A stretch of 33,436 nt of DNA from Herpetosiphonaceae bacterium (GTDB lineage: Bacteria; Chloroflexota; Chloroflexia; Chloroflexales; Herpetosiphonaceae), in assembly GCA_013813565.1 (NCBI GenBank), contig JACCRK010000378.1:1-33436 (forward strand), read 5' to 3'. Under the pieces are notes generated by a model, which worked only from the letters and a program-made list of their open reading frames with translations, was not told the DNA's origin and did not search any database. Position numbers and translations under genes: made by a program. The stretch's first letter is position 1, and each line of letters opens with the position of its first letter. Shown piece after piece: positions 7,502 to 15,778 of this stretch.

Positions 7502-8692
7502 TTATAAAAAGGCCTGGCCCTGGCCGCGATAGGTCGGCAGCTCATCGACGATCGCGCCATCGAACACCGCCAGCAGGCTGTTAAACCGTTCGCACAGCTC
7601 GCCAGCCTTGCTATGGCGCATGAAGATCGGGTCGCCCAGCGCCAGCCGCTCGGGTCCGGGGTAGCGGATGGGCGTCTGGACCTCCCCGGCGCCCTCCAAC
7701 GGCAGCAGCGTGGCGCCGCGCGGCAGGTAGGGCTGCGGCAGCTTCTCCGGGCCGGCGCTGCCCGAGGCCACGTAGCCGCCACCCAGGCAGGTGTAGATAT
7801 CGGGCGCGGGCCGCCGCACGATCTCGATGGCGAAGCCGGCGGCGGGCTGGTGGCGAAAGGCCCGGTAGTGATCGAACAGCGTCGGTGAGAAAAAGCCCGA
7901 TCCAACCGTGACCTCGCTGATATCAGGCTCGCCGATGGTTGACTCGATGCTGCCCGTGCCGCCGCCGTTGATGAAACGCAGCCGCATGCCCCGCTCGCGC
8001 AGGGCGGCGACCACCGCCGACCGCCGCCGGGCCACCGCCACCCGCGAACGCTGCTGGAGCACGCGCACCAGCAGATTTTTCGCCGCCTGGCCGGGCATGC
8101 GGTCGCCGAGGCCAGCGATCTGCGCCTCGTAGCCCATGATGCCATCCAGGCGCAGGTGCTGGTGGGCGGCGATGGCGTCGGCCAGCGGCAGCACAGCGGC
8201 GGCGGCCCGCAGCGGCGAGCGCATCACGCCAAAGTGCAGCCCTGGCAGCTGCAGCGACATATCGATATCCAGGCAGACCGGCAGAACTACCCCGCTGGCG
8301 GCCGCGATCGCCCCGACGTGGCGGATCTGCTCCAGCGAGTCAACCATAGCCACCAGCGTCTTGCCACGGGCGATCTCGGCGCACATCGCCCGCAGATGCT
8401 CGGGCCGCCAGCACGGGTAGCCCAGCAGCAGATCGTCGAAGCCCTGCCGGCTTAGCCAGACCGCCTCGGGGGCGGTGAAGCACATGATGCCGGCGAAGGC
8501 CGGGTTGGCCGCCAGGATTTTCTCGATGATCGCCACGCAGCGGATCGACTTGGAGGCAATGCGGATGCGCCGTCCAGCCGCGCGCTGCAGGATCTGGCGC
8601 ATATTGACGGTCAGAAGGTCGAGGTCGACGTAGGCGAAGGGCAGCGGGCAGGCGGCGAAGATCGGCTTGTAGGTGGCATAATCAGGTGACAT
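7502..8692 (-). CDS. Fold-type III PLP enzyme, alanine-racemase-like N-domain (D-threonine aldolase / amino acid deaminase type)
   Basis: This 396-residue protein belongs to the alanine racemase/D-threonine aldolase superfamily, which works on D-amino acids through a TIM barrel with PLP. YVDLDLLTVNMRQI (about 21-34) leads to IASKSIR, with Lys48 as the likely PLP lysine. FINGGGTGSIEST and VTVGSGFFSPTLFDHY match the phosphate-binding and metal/barrel-end regions of the D-threonine aldolase branch. The C-terminus includes the RLALGDPIFMRHSKAGELCERF region; the His and Cys spaced like this resemble the metal site of D-threonine aldolases. Start ATG 8692 has ggagag four bases upstream; a longer frame from 8761 has no ribosome site. 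It is first in a two-gene unit with the lactone oxidase. Aldolase, dehydratase and racemase activity are all open. Confidence 0.85.
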   Translation of the reverse strand: MSPDYATYKPIFAACPLPFAYVDLDLLTVNMRQILQRAAGRRIRIASKSIRCVAIIEKILAANPAFAGIMCFTAPEAVWLSRQGFDDLLLGYPCWRPEHLRAMCAEIARGKTLVAMVDSLEQIRHVGAIAAASGVVLPVCLDIDMSLQLPGLHFGVMRSPLRAAAAVLPLADAIAAHQHLRLDGIMGYEAQIAGLGDRMPGQAAKNLLVRVLQQRSRVAVARRRSAVVAALRERGMRLRFINGGGTGSIESTIGEPDISEVTVGSGFFSPTLFDHYRAFRHQPAAGFAIEIVRRPAPDIYTCLGGGYVASGSAGPEKLPQPYLPRGATLLPLEGAGEVQTPIRYPGPERLALGDPIFMRHSKAGELCERFNSLLAVFDGAIVDELPTYRGQGQAFL

Positions 8693-8751
8693 AGCTCTCC
8701 AAACTGGGCAACCGGCTGCGCCTGGTCGTCCGACAAGCGCAGCGCGGCCAA

Positions 8752-8760
8752 AGTATACCA
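8752..8760 (-). promoter_or_regulatory. Candidate extended -10 promoter for the PLP enzyme / lactone oxidase pair
   Basis: The minus strand reads tggTATACT here, an extended -10 form (TGn before the hexamer), placing the transcript start about 50 bases before the ATG at 8692. No good -35 box is visible. The rest of the gap 8693-8866 holds only a short imperfect hairpin. Confidence 0.35.
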
Positions 8761-8866
8761 CCAGCGGGAGGATGGCCGATCAGGCCGATGGTCCATCGGT
8801 CCCTCCAGCCCTTCCACAGGCTCAACGCAAGCCAGATACATAGTGGAGTGCTAGGTCGCCCAGGCA

Positions 8867-11800
8867 CTACCCACCTGATGAGTTCGTTTGCTCAACTGCT
8901 AGACTCCGTCGGATAAGATTCGCCTGCGCCGTATACTCGCGACTCAAACCTGGATCATGGCTTGCGGTAAGGACCATAAGTTGGTTAAGACATTTCAAGA
9001 CGTCGGCGTTGTTAGCGCATGCTTGCAATATACTTAAGGCCCGTTGCGCTGCCTTAAACGCTTGCTCAGACTGAGAATACTGTTGAAGGACCTGGCTTTG
9101 GAGCAATTCGGCAAGTCCTTCCTCTGCTTTGCTTGAAAACTTGCGGGCAAAAGCAATAGCGGAATCACAGAACTCTAGCGCTTGTTCATACCGGCTGCTG
9201 TTCAGGGAAAGCTCCGCATAAATCCGATACCACTCAGCAAGATAGGTCTCAATATTAATCTCGTCAAAAATTAAACGCGATTGAGCTAAATGTTTCTCTG
9301 CTGCCGGATAATCATTCAGCAACAGGCAAGAAGCTCCTAGATTCATGTGCGATACAGCTGAACCAAGCTTTGAACCCAACCTATCCCAGAGCAGTAAACA
9401 TCGTTTGGAATACTCGATTGATTTTTCTATATTATTCATTTTTCGATACGCATCACCAGTATTTGATAATATCATTGCCTGACCATAGATATCATTGATC
9501 AACAATTTCATCTCATACGCCTCATCAGCCAAACTGATAGCTTGTTGAAAATCACCTAGATCGGTAAATACAATAATGAGATTATTATAGGTGTCTGCCA
9601 ATCCAGATATATTATTTAACGCACGGTAGATATCGGTAGACTGATAGAAATAATGAATAGCCTGTTCAAGATAACCTAAAATCCTGTAGTAGCCGCCGAT
9701 AAGGTTATAAGCCTTCGCCTGTTCAGGCTCGCACGCGAGCTTCTGCGCCAGCGCCAGACCCAATACTGCCCAACGGATCGTTTCAGTATAGCGGCCCTGG
9801 CGGTGATGCAGTCCAGCCCCAAGCAGTAAGGCTCGCAGGCGCTCGATCGAGTCAGCCTCACCAATGAGTTGAATGGCTTCGTCCACATGTTCAAACGCAA
9901 TATCATAGTGGGCGCGGCGCTCGTGGACCGTGGCAATGTGGCGGAGAATGCGGGCTTCGGCTTCAATTTGTGACGGCCCACAGCTGCGGAGCAGCCGTAA
10001 CCCAGCATTGAAGGACTCCAGCGCTGCGAGATACTCACCCGCCTGCAGCTGGACCGCGCCGAGCTTAAACCGAATATCAATCTGGTCTGGGCGATCATCG
10101 ACGAGGGGGAGGAGGCGTTGGTAGTAGCTTATCGCATCGGCGTTCGCATACAACGCCTGGGCGGCCTCGCCAGCTTTGCGTAAATACTCACATTTTTTGG
10201 ATATATTGTCGCTGCGCTCGTAGTGGTAGGCGAGCATATCGACAAACTGTTCCGTGGTATCACCTAACGTCATCTCAAGGTAGCGGGCGAACTGATCGTG
10301 CAACGTAGCGCGGGTTGTATAGGCGAGGCTTTCGTAGATAACCTCCTGGGTGATAATGTGCTTGAAGAGATACATCAGCTCGGTTTTAGGGAGATCGCGC
10401 ACAGTTATATCCAGCCGGCTCAGGTGCTCCAGGTCAGCAATGACCTGTTCTGCGCTACCAAGCAGTGGATAGTACTCCCAGAGCCAGTCGGCGCGAAACA
10501 TCTGGCCAATAATGCTTGAAACCTTCAGCGTGATCTGCTGTTTCTCGCTCAGGTGATCGATGCGACTGAGAATGAGGCTATGCAAACTGTTTGGCAGATC
10601 AATCGACTGCCATCCCTGGCCCGGATCGGAGTTCAAGCCATGCTCATGGAGATAGCGCAGCAGCTCTTCGATATAAAACGGATTACCATCGGCCCGTTTC
10701 ATGAGCGTATCAACCACCGACTTTGTGATGGCCTGCGTCGTATCGGTTCCCCACTGTGCCAGGTTGCGCATCACTAATTTCCTGGTTTCTGCCGCCGTAA
10801 ACGGGCCTAGCTGCAGATCGAGGGTTTGCTGAAGGGTTGCATCCAACGATTTAAACTGAATCAGCTCGGTTGGGCGATAGGTCAGCAGCAGCAGAATCGG
10901 CAGATCATGGATCGCCCCTTCGATCGCTTTGAGCAAATCATGCGACAGCCCATCCATCCAATGTCCATCTTCGATAACGATTATCAAGGCGCTGTGCTGG
11001 TTGCGCAATTGCTTTCCACGGACCCGCAGACACTCAATCAGCAGCCCTTCCAGCGCTTCCTTGCGGACTTTGGCATCAAGCGACTGGGTGATCTCATTAT
11101 CAGGAATAGGCATGTTTAAGAGGGATCCAAGCAGCGGAAGGCGGGTACGCAAAAGTGGATTAGTGCGCTCCAACGTTTGCTCCAGCATCTGCACCTGCTC
11201 GACGCGGGTGGCGCTACGCTCTATGCCAAAGAACGCCGACCAAATCGTATACCAGGCGTGATAGGCGGTGTTGATGGCATAGGAGTGACACGCACCAGTA
11301 TGGATCAGCAAACCCTGGCGCCGGGCCTGGTGGATGACCTCAGCCACCAGCCGCGACTTGCCCATGCCGGCATCGGCGCAGATTCGCACAATCCGGCCCT
11401 GGCCCTGCTTAGCCAGGTCGGACTGAGCCACAACTGCAGCTAGTTCGGTTTCCCGACCAATCATAGGCAGGCTATAGAACACCTGCGAGGGATACATTGC
11501 TGAAGGATCATGATGATCGTCGAGTAGATAGAACGTGATCGAATCTTGTTTACCCTTCACCTGAATTGTCTGGGCTGCCTCCCACTTAAAGAACGGGCCG
11601 ATGAGCTGCCGAAGATGCGCATGGACCGCGATCTGGCCCGGACGGGCATGCTGCATCAGGCGGGCGGCCACATTGACGGCATCGCCTAATACCCCGTAGC
11701 TGCGCCGCGTGCTGCCGCCGTAGGTTCCGGTCCGCATAATCCCAGCACTGATCCCAATTCGGACCGGCTGAATCCCTAAGGCCATGGACGGAGCCCGGAG

Positions 11801-12817
11801 CTCCAGGGCCGCCCGAATCGCCCGCTCAGGATCATCTTCGTGGATGATCGGTGCGCCAAAGGCGATGTAGAGATAGCTGCCCTTATCACCAATAGTTAAC
11901 TGGATCAGCGTGCCTTCATAGCGCGCCACAACGCCCTGAATCCAGCAGATAAAAGCGTTGAGCTGATCGCGGGCGGCTTCATCGTGTTCGAAATCAATAC
12001 CATCAAAAGCCAGAAAGAGCGCCACCGCTGGCCGCAGCTCGGTCACGAACTCGCCATTGCCGGCCCGCAGCCGCGCCGCCACCGCCGGTAGCAGCCAGGC
12101 GTTCAGGGAGCCATCAGGCGCCAGATCGGGCAGTGGTGTTGAGGTCGAGGCTAGGGGGTCGGCAGCGCCAGAACCTGCGACCACCGCCATCGGGCCGCCA
12201 GCGCTGTCACGCCAGGCGCCGATCGTGATTCGGCCGGCCAGCCGCTGGGCGGTGGCGGCATCCAGCACCACCTCGCCGCTACGGGCCAGTGCCTCGGCCT
12301 GGGCCAGCCGCTCCAGGGTGGCGCCGGCCAGCACATCCAGGTGCTGGATAGCGGGATCGCCGACGAGGAAGCGGCGCACCGAGCCGCTGGCGACCGCAAC
12401 CTTGATCGTCAGGGCGATGGACGTGCCATCGGAGACGGGCAGCGCCGCGAAGGTGGCCATCGTGGTCTGCATGGCCAGGGCGCAGCAGGTGGCGCGCCAG
12501 CCATCATCATTGTCCACCCAGCAGGTGATTGCATCGCCGCTGAAGCCGACGACGCTGCCGCCGTAGCGATCAAGCACACCGATCAGCGCCGTATAAACGG
12601 CATCGATCTGACGGGTGACCTCCTCGGCACCCCGGCGCATGCCGAACTGGGCGGCCAGAGCGGCGGTCAGGGCGGTAAAGCCGGCGATATCGGCAAAGAG
12701 CACTGCCCCTGGGGCACGTTCGGGCAGCGGTATACCTTGACGCAGCGCGGCATAGCGGTCTGAGGGCAGGTAAGGCCGAATCAGTGCCGGGTCAAAGGTC
12801 ATGGTATCGCGGGGCAT
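8867..12817 (-). CDS. Soluble-adenylyl-cyclase-like protein: two class III cyclase domains, AAA ATPase and TPR repeats
   Basis: This 1316-residue cytoplasmic protein has the layout of the bicarbonate-sensed soluble adenylyl cyclases (mammalian ADCY10 and bacterial relatives). C1 (about 36-215) carries both metal aspartates, D43 in LFADIAGFTAL and D95 in GFSGDAITCW. C2 (about 264-435) has lost the first (LFLAFDGIDF). It keeps the D-x-x-N-x-x-x-R set in YGVLGDAVNVAARL (D379, N382, R386) and has GDKGSYLYIAFG, close to the C2 of ADCY10. The two would form one asymmetric active site making cAMP. An NTPase module starts near 452 with Walker A CADAGMGKSRL (K487) and Walker B LIIVIEDGHW (611-620). 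From about 880 to the end are TPR-like helical repeats. The AT-rich 3' half contrasts with the GC-rich cyclase half. ATG 12817 follows agagagg; ATG 12802 is an alternative. Whether it senses bicarbonate is untested. Confidence 0.92.
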   Translation of the reverse strand: MPRDTMTFDPALIRPYLPSDRYAALRQGIPLPERAPGAVLFADIAGFTALTAALAAQFGMRRGAEEVTRQIDAVYTALIGVLDRYGGSVVGFSGDAITCWVDNDDGWRATCCALAMQTTMATFAALPVSDGTSIALTIKVAVASGSVRRFLVGDPAIQHLDVLAGATLERLAQAEALARSGEVVLDAATAQRLAGRITIGAWRDSAGGPMAVVAGSGAADPLASTSTPLPDLAPDGSLNAWLLPAVAARLRAGNGEFVTELRPAVALFLAFDGIDFEHDEAARDQLNAFICWIQGVVARYEGTLIQLTIGDKGSYLYIAFGAPIIHEDDPERAIRAALELRAPSMALGIQPVRIGISAGIMRTGTYGGSTRRSYGVLGDAVNVAARLMQHARPGQIAVHAHLRQLIGPFFKWEAAQTIQVKGKQDSITFYLLDDHHDPSAMYPSQVFYSLPMIGRETELAAVVAQSDLAKQGQGRIVRICADAGMGKSRLVAEVIHQARRQGLLIHTGACHSYAINTAYHAWYTIWSAFFGIERSATRVEQVQMLEQTLERTNPLLRTRLPLLGSLLNMPIPDNEITQSLDAKVRKEALEGLLIECLRVRGKQLRNQHSALIIVIEDGHWMDGLSHDLLKAIEGAIHDLPILLLLTYRPTELIQFKSLDATLQQTLDLQLGPFTAAETRKLVMRNLAQWGTDTTQAITKSVVDTLMKRADGNPFYIEELLRYLHEHGLNSDPGQGWQSIDLPNSLHSLILSRIDHLSEKQQITLKVSSIIGQMFRADWLWEYYPLLGSAEQVIADLEHLSRLDITVRDLPKTELMYLFKHIITQEVIYESLAYTTRATLHDQFARYLEMTLGDTTEQFVDMLAYHYERSDNISKKCEYLRKAGEAAQALYANADAISYYQRLLPLVDDRPDQIDIRFKLGAVQLQAGEYLAALESFNAGLRLLRSCGPSQIEAEARILRHIATVHERRAHYDIAFEHVDEAIQLIGEADSIERLRALLLGAGLHHRQGRYTETIRWAVLGLALAQKLACEPEQAKAYNLIGGYYRILGYLEQAIHYFYQSTDIYRALNNISGLADTYNNLIIVFTDLGDFQQAISLADEAYEMKLLINDIYGQAMILSNTGDAYRKMNNIEKSIEYSKRCLLLWDRLGSKLGSAVSHMNLGASCLLLNDYPAAEKHLAQSRLIFDEINIETYLAEWYRIYAELSLNSSRYEQALEFCDSAIAFARKFSSKAEEGLAELLQSQVLQQYSQSEQAFKAAQRALSILQACANNADVLKCLNQLMVLTASHDPGLSREYTAQANLIRRSLAVEQTNSSGG

Positions 12818-13000
12818 GGAGCCTCTCTTCCAGCCGCTGATCGCGCTCGTGTTCCATCGAATGAAAAAGCACCAGAACGATTACGACGTTAGCAGACCAA
12901 CGATCACATTATAGAGTACTCTTAGCCAGGTTGGGCGGAGCTCAGCCCTTCCACCACCAGCCCGACGGGATTGAGCTGCTGGCCCGTCTCCGCCAAAGAC

Positions 13001-13010
13001 TTGCTATACT
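13001..13010 (+). promoter_or_regulatory. Candidate extended -10 promoter for the GH18 gene
   Basis: The divergent gap 12818-13048 holds TTGCTATACT, which contains an extended -10 element (TGnTATACT), about 40 bases before the GH18 start. No clear -35 box stands upstream. On the other strand a lone TATAAT (12908-12913) may serve the cyclase gene. Confidence 0.35.
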
Positions 13011-13048
13011 TGCCGCGCTATTCCGTTATTTTTCAGAAAGGGGTTGTG

Positions 13049-14266
13049 ATGTCTGGTATCTCACGCCGGCGCTCGCAGTGCGCAATCCTCGCCACTATGG
13101 TTCTGCTGATCGGATTTGGGGCGCTGCAGGCGCAGGCCCGGCCGGCGCTCAGCCTGCTGCTTCCCACCTTTAAAGTCTATCAGCCGCTGCTCCTCAACCC
13201 TGGCGGCGCACCGCGCTGGGTCTCCGGCTACTATGTCGGCTACCAGCGCGACCTGTATCCTGTCGCGGCGGTCGACTTCAGCGCCATCACCCACCTGATC
13301 GTCGGCCGCATCCGCCCGGCCAGCGATGGCAGCGTCATCACTGACTTCGATATTGACCCGGTCAATGGCCCGGCGATGGCCAGGGCGCTGGCCGACCGCG
13401 CCCACCAGAACAACCGCAAGGCCATCCTGATGCTGGGCGGGGCTGGCGAGCACGCTGGCTTTGTGGCCGCCGCCCAGCCCGCCCGCCGCGCCGCGTTCGT
13501 CCAGAACCTGCTCGCCACGCTGGACGATCTCGGCTACGACGGGATCGATGTGGACTGGGAGCCGATCCTTGATAGCGACCGCCCGCTGCTGCTGGCCCTG
13601 CTCCAGGATCTGCGCGCCGCCCGGCCCGGCATCCTGCTGACCATCCCGGTTGGCTGGGTCAACGCCAACTTCCCCGGCGCTGTCGACGCCTACTACGCCC
13701 AGCTGGCCGGGCTGGTCAACCAGATCAACATCATGAGCTACGACATGGCGGGAAACTGGGACGGCTGGGAGAGCTGGCACTTCGCCGCACTCGGCGGCCA
13801 CAGTCCGTCCCGACCAAGCTCGATCGAGACCAGCGTCGGCAGCTATCTGAGCGCCGGTGTCCCGGCCGTCAAGCTGGGCATCGGCATCGGCTTCTATGGC
13901 TCGTGCTGGCGGGGGGTGACCCAGCCGCGCCAGCCGCTCAACGGCCAGGTGTCGCAGGGCGAAAGCGACAACGCGATGAGCTACGCCAACATCATGCAGC
14001 ACTACTACCAGCCAGCGGTGCGCAGCTTCGATGCGCTCGCCAAGGTGCCCTATCTCAGCTCAGCGGCGGGCCTGGGGCCACAGAGCTGCACGTTTATCTC
14101 TTATGAAGATGCCGAGTCGATTGCGGCTAAGGGCACCTACGTGCGCAGCCAGGGACTTGGCGGCACGATCATCTGGACTATCGGCCAGGGCCATATCGCC
14201 ACCGCGCCGGTGGGCAGCCGCGATCCGCTGCTGCTGGCAGTTCGGCAGGCGTTTCTCGATCCGTAA
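13049..14266 (+). CDS. Secreted GH18 glycoside hydrolase (chitinase-like)
   Basis: This 405-residue exported protein would cleave beta-1,4-linked N-acetylglucosamine polymers or related glycans by the GH18 substrate-assisted mechanism. A signal peptide is plain: RRR near residues 6-8, a hydrophobic core (AILATMVLLIGFGALQ) and a cut after A-Q-A near residue 30. The catalytic motif YDGIDVDWEP (about 163-172) has the full D-x-x-D-x-D-x-E pattern, with Glu171 as proton donor. INIMSYDMAGNWDGW and the late GTIIWTIGQ give the substrate Tyr/Trp positions of the barrel. A second domain is not evident. I chose ATG 13049, preceded by aaagggg at five bases, because a longer frame from 12971 would put 26 residues ahead of the signal peptide. 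It stands alone, divergent from the cyclase and convergent with the transporter gene. Chitin versus peptidoglycan or N-glycan substrate cannot be decided. Confidence 0.93.
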   Translation: MSGISRRRSQCAILATMVLLIGFGALQAQARPALSLLLPTFKVYQPLLLNPGGAPRWVSGYYVGYQRDLYPVAAVDFSAITHLIVGRIRPASDGSVITDFDIDPVNGPAMARALADRAHQNNRKAILMLGGAGEHAGFVAAAQPARRAAFVQNLLATLDDLGYDGIDVDWEPILDSDRPLLLALLQDLRAARPGILLTIPVGWVNANFPGAVDAYYAQLAGLVNQINIMSYDMAGNWDGWESWHFAALGGHSPSRPSSIETSVGSYLSAGVPAVKLGIGIGFYGSCWRGVTQPRQPLNGQVSQGESDNAMSYANIMQHYYQPAVRSFDALAKVPYLSSAAGLGPQSCTFISYEDAESIAAKGTYVRSQGLGGTIIWTIGQGHIATAPVGSRDPLLLAVRQAFLDP

Positions 14267-14304
14267 GCAACCCTGCCGGCGACAATCCGTGCCATCCCGC
14301 CGTG

Positions 14305-15768
14305 CTAGCGCCGTGCTCGATGCGCCGCGCGCCGCGCCAGCACGGCCTGAATCCGCCGATGGCGCTGGCGGGTGAGCGGATAGGCCAGCGTCGTGATCGC
14401 CGCCGCGCCGATCAGCAGCGCCGGCAACGGGCCCGTCAGCACCCTGATCACCAGCAGGGTATCCGGGCTCTGGGTGGTGCGGCTCACACCCGCGCTGGGC
14501 GACTGGTAGCCGGACCAGCCCAGGGTTTGCAGCGCAATAAAAATGGCGATCGCTCCGGTGAGCTTACGGGCAAAGTTCTTGATGCCATAGTAGATACCTT
14601 CGCGGCGCTGGTGCGTCCGCACCTCGTCCCAATCAATAACGTCGGGGAATATCGCATCTGGCAGCACATGCGCAGCGGCCACCGAGCAGCCCGCCAGCAC
14701 GGCCAGCCCAATAACCAGTCCAACCTGGCCCGGCTGCACCAGAAACAGCGCAAGCTGCACGACAGCCCACAGGATCAGCGCCGCCACATAGGCCCGCTGT
14801 TTGCTCAGGCGCTTGGCCAGCCAGATCCACAGCGGCAGCGCCACCACGGAGGTGACCAGCATCGCCCCAAGCACCGCTGACTCCAGCGCCAGCGGCTCCC
14901 CAGCCACGCTCACGGCCGCCTGGACGTCGCCCGCCGCCACCCAGTACACCAGGAAAAACGGCAGCATCAGCGCCACCAGATCGAACGTAACCCAGTTGAA
15001 GAGAAAGAGCAGCGTGGCATAGCGAAACGGCACGTTGCGCCAGAGCAAGCCCAGGCTGGTGCGCAGCGGTGGGCTGGCAGGCTGTGTGGCTGGCGCTGGC
15101 AGTGGTCGTTCGCGAATGAACAGCCCAACCAGCAACAGCGGCACGATCGCCAGGCCGCCAAAGATCGCCGCCATCAGGAGATAGCCCTGCTGTTGGTTCG
15201 CCCCGCCGGTATCGATCAGGATCGGCGCGGCGACAGCGGTAACCAGCGAGGCGCATAGGTTGAAAAACATGCGGTGGCCGGTCAGGCTGGTGCGCTCATC
15301 GTAGTCACTGGTGAGCTCGGGCGTCAGGCTGGCGTAGGGGACCGCGATCAGGGTTTGCAGGGTATCACACAGCATAAATGCCAGGCCGACGCTCAGCATC
15401 AGGGCGACCTGGCTGCTCCAGGGCGGGACCCACCACTGCAGCAGAAAGCTCAGGCCAAAAGGCACCGCGAAGATCAGCAAGAACGGCCGGCGTCGCCCCC
15501 AGCGGGTGTGCAGTCGATCGCTGAACGTGCCGACGATCGGATCGTTGAGGGCATCCCACAGAATACCGATCAGCGCCGCAAACGAGGCCAGACGGGCATC
15601 CAGCCCAACCACATCGGTCAGAAAGATCGCGTAGAAAATCTGGCGCAGCGTATTAAAGCTGGCCAGGCTCCAATCGCCTGAGCCGTAGAGCCACTTGACT
15701 CGCCGGAGCAACCGGGCGGGGGCGGGCGGAGCGGTGGGCAGATCCGGGAGGTGGCCAGCGTTGTGCAT
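14305..15768 (-). CDS. MelB-type (GPH family) major facilitator transporter
   Basis: This 487-residue, roughly 12-helix cation symporter sits in the cytoplasmic membrane. It has the signature WDALNDPIVGTFSDR, with D72 and D76 matching the two cation-site aspartates of MelB. It also has the HTRWGRRRPFLL loop and a helix-IV Asp in FMLCDTLQTLIAVPYASL. GPH proteins carry sugars in bacteria, and the animal MFSD2 lysolipid and sphingosine-1-phosphate carriers belong to the same fold group. Start ATG 15768 follows aaagga, which overlaps the stop of the upstream gene; a longer frame from 15822 lies within that gene. The ten-base gap to a sphingosine-1-phosphate-lyase-like enzyme implies the two are co-expressed and may share a substrate. 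No glycosidase lies in this unit, so a sugar substrate is not assured. Confidence 0.9.
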   Translation of the reverse strand: MHNAGHLPDLPTAPPAPARLLRRVKWLYGSGDWSLASFNTLRQIFYAIFLTDVVGLDARLASFAALIGILWDALNDPIVGTFSDRLHTRWGRRRPFLLIFAVPFGLSFLLQWWVPPWSSQVALMLSVGLAFMLCDTLQTLIAVPYASLTPELTSDYDERTSLTGHRMFFNLCASLVTAVAAPILIDTGGANQQQGYLLMAAIFGGLAIVPLLLVGLFIRERPLPAPATQPASPPLRTSLGLLWRNVPFRYATLLFLFNWVTFDLVALMLPFFLVYWVAAGDVQAAVSVAGEPLALESAVLGAMLVTSVVALPLWIWLAKRLSKQRAYVAALILWAVVQLALFLVQPGQVGLVIGLAVLAGCSVAAAHVLPDAIFPDVIDWDEVRTHQRREGIYYGIKNFARKLTGAIAIFIALQTLGWSGYQSPSAGVSRTTQSPDTLLVIRVLTGPLPALLIGAAAITTLAYPLTRQRHRRIQAVLARRAAHRARR

Positions 15769-15778
15769 ACTCAATCCT

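Noticed and set aside
7492-8145. N-terminal extension of the lactone oxidase frame to 8145
   Set aside because: The extension lies in another frame of the PLP-enzyme gene, is Arg/Ser/Ala-rich, and the start at 7491 has a good ribosome site.
8783-8801. Short hairpin ccgatg-gtc-catcgg downstream of the cyclase gene
   Set aside because: The six-base stem is weak and lies about 70 bases after the stop with no T-run, so it is not called a terminator.
12908-12913. TATAAT on the minus strand before the cyclase gene
   Set aside because: There is no -35 box at 16-18 bases and no extended -10 element; it is too little for a separate promoter call.
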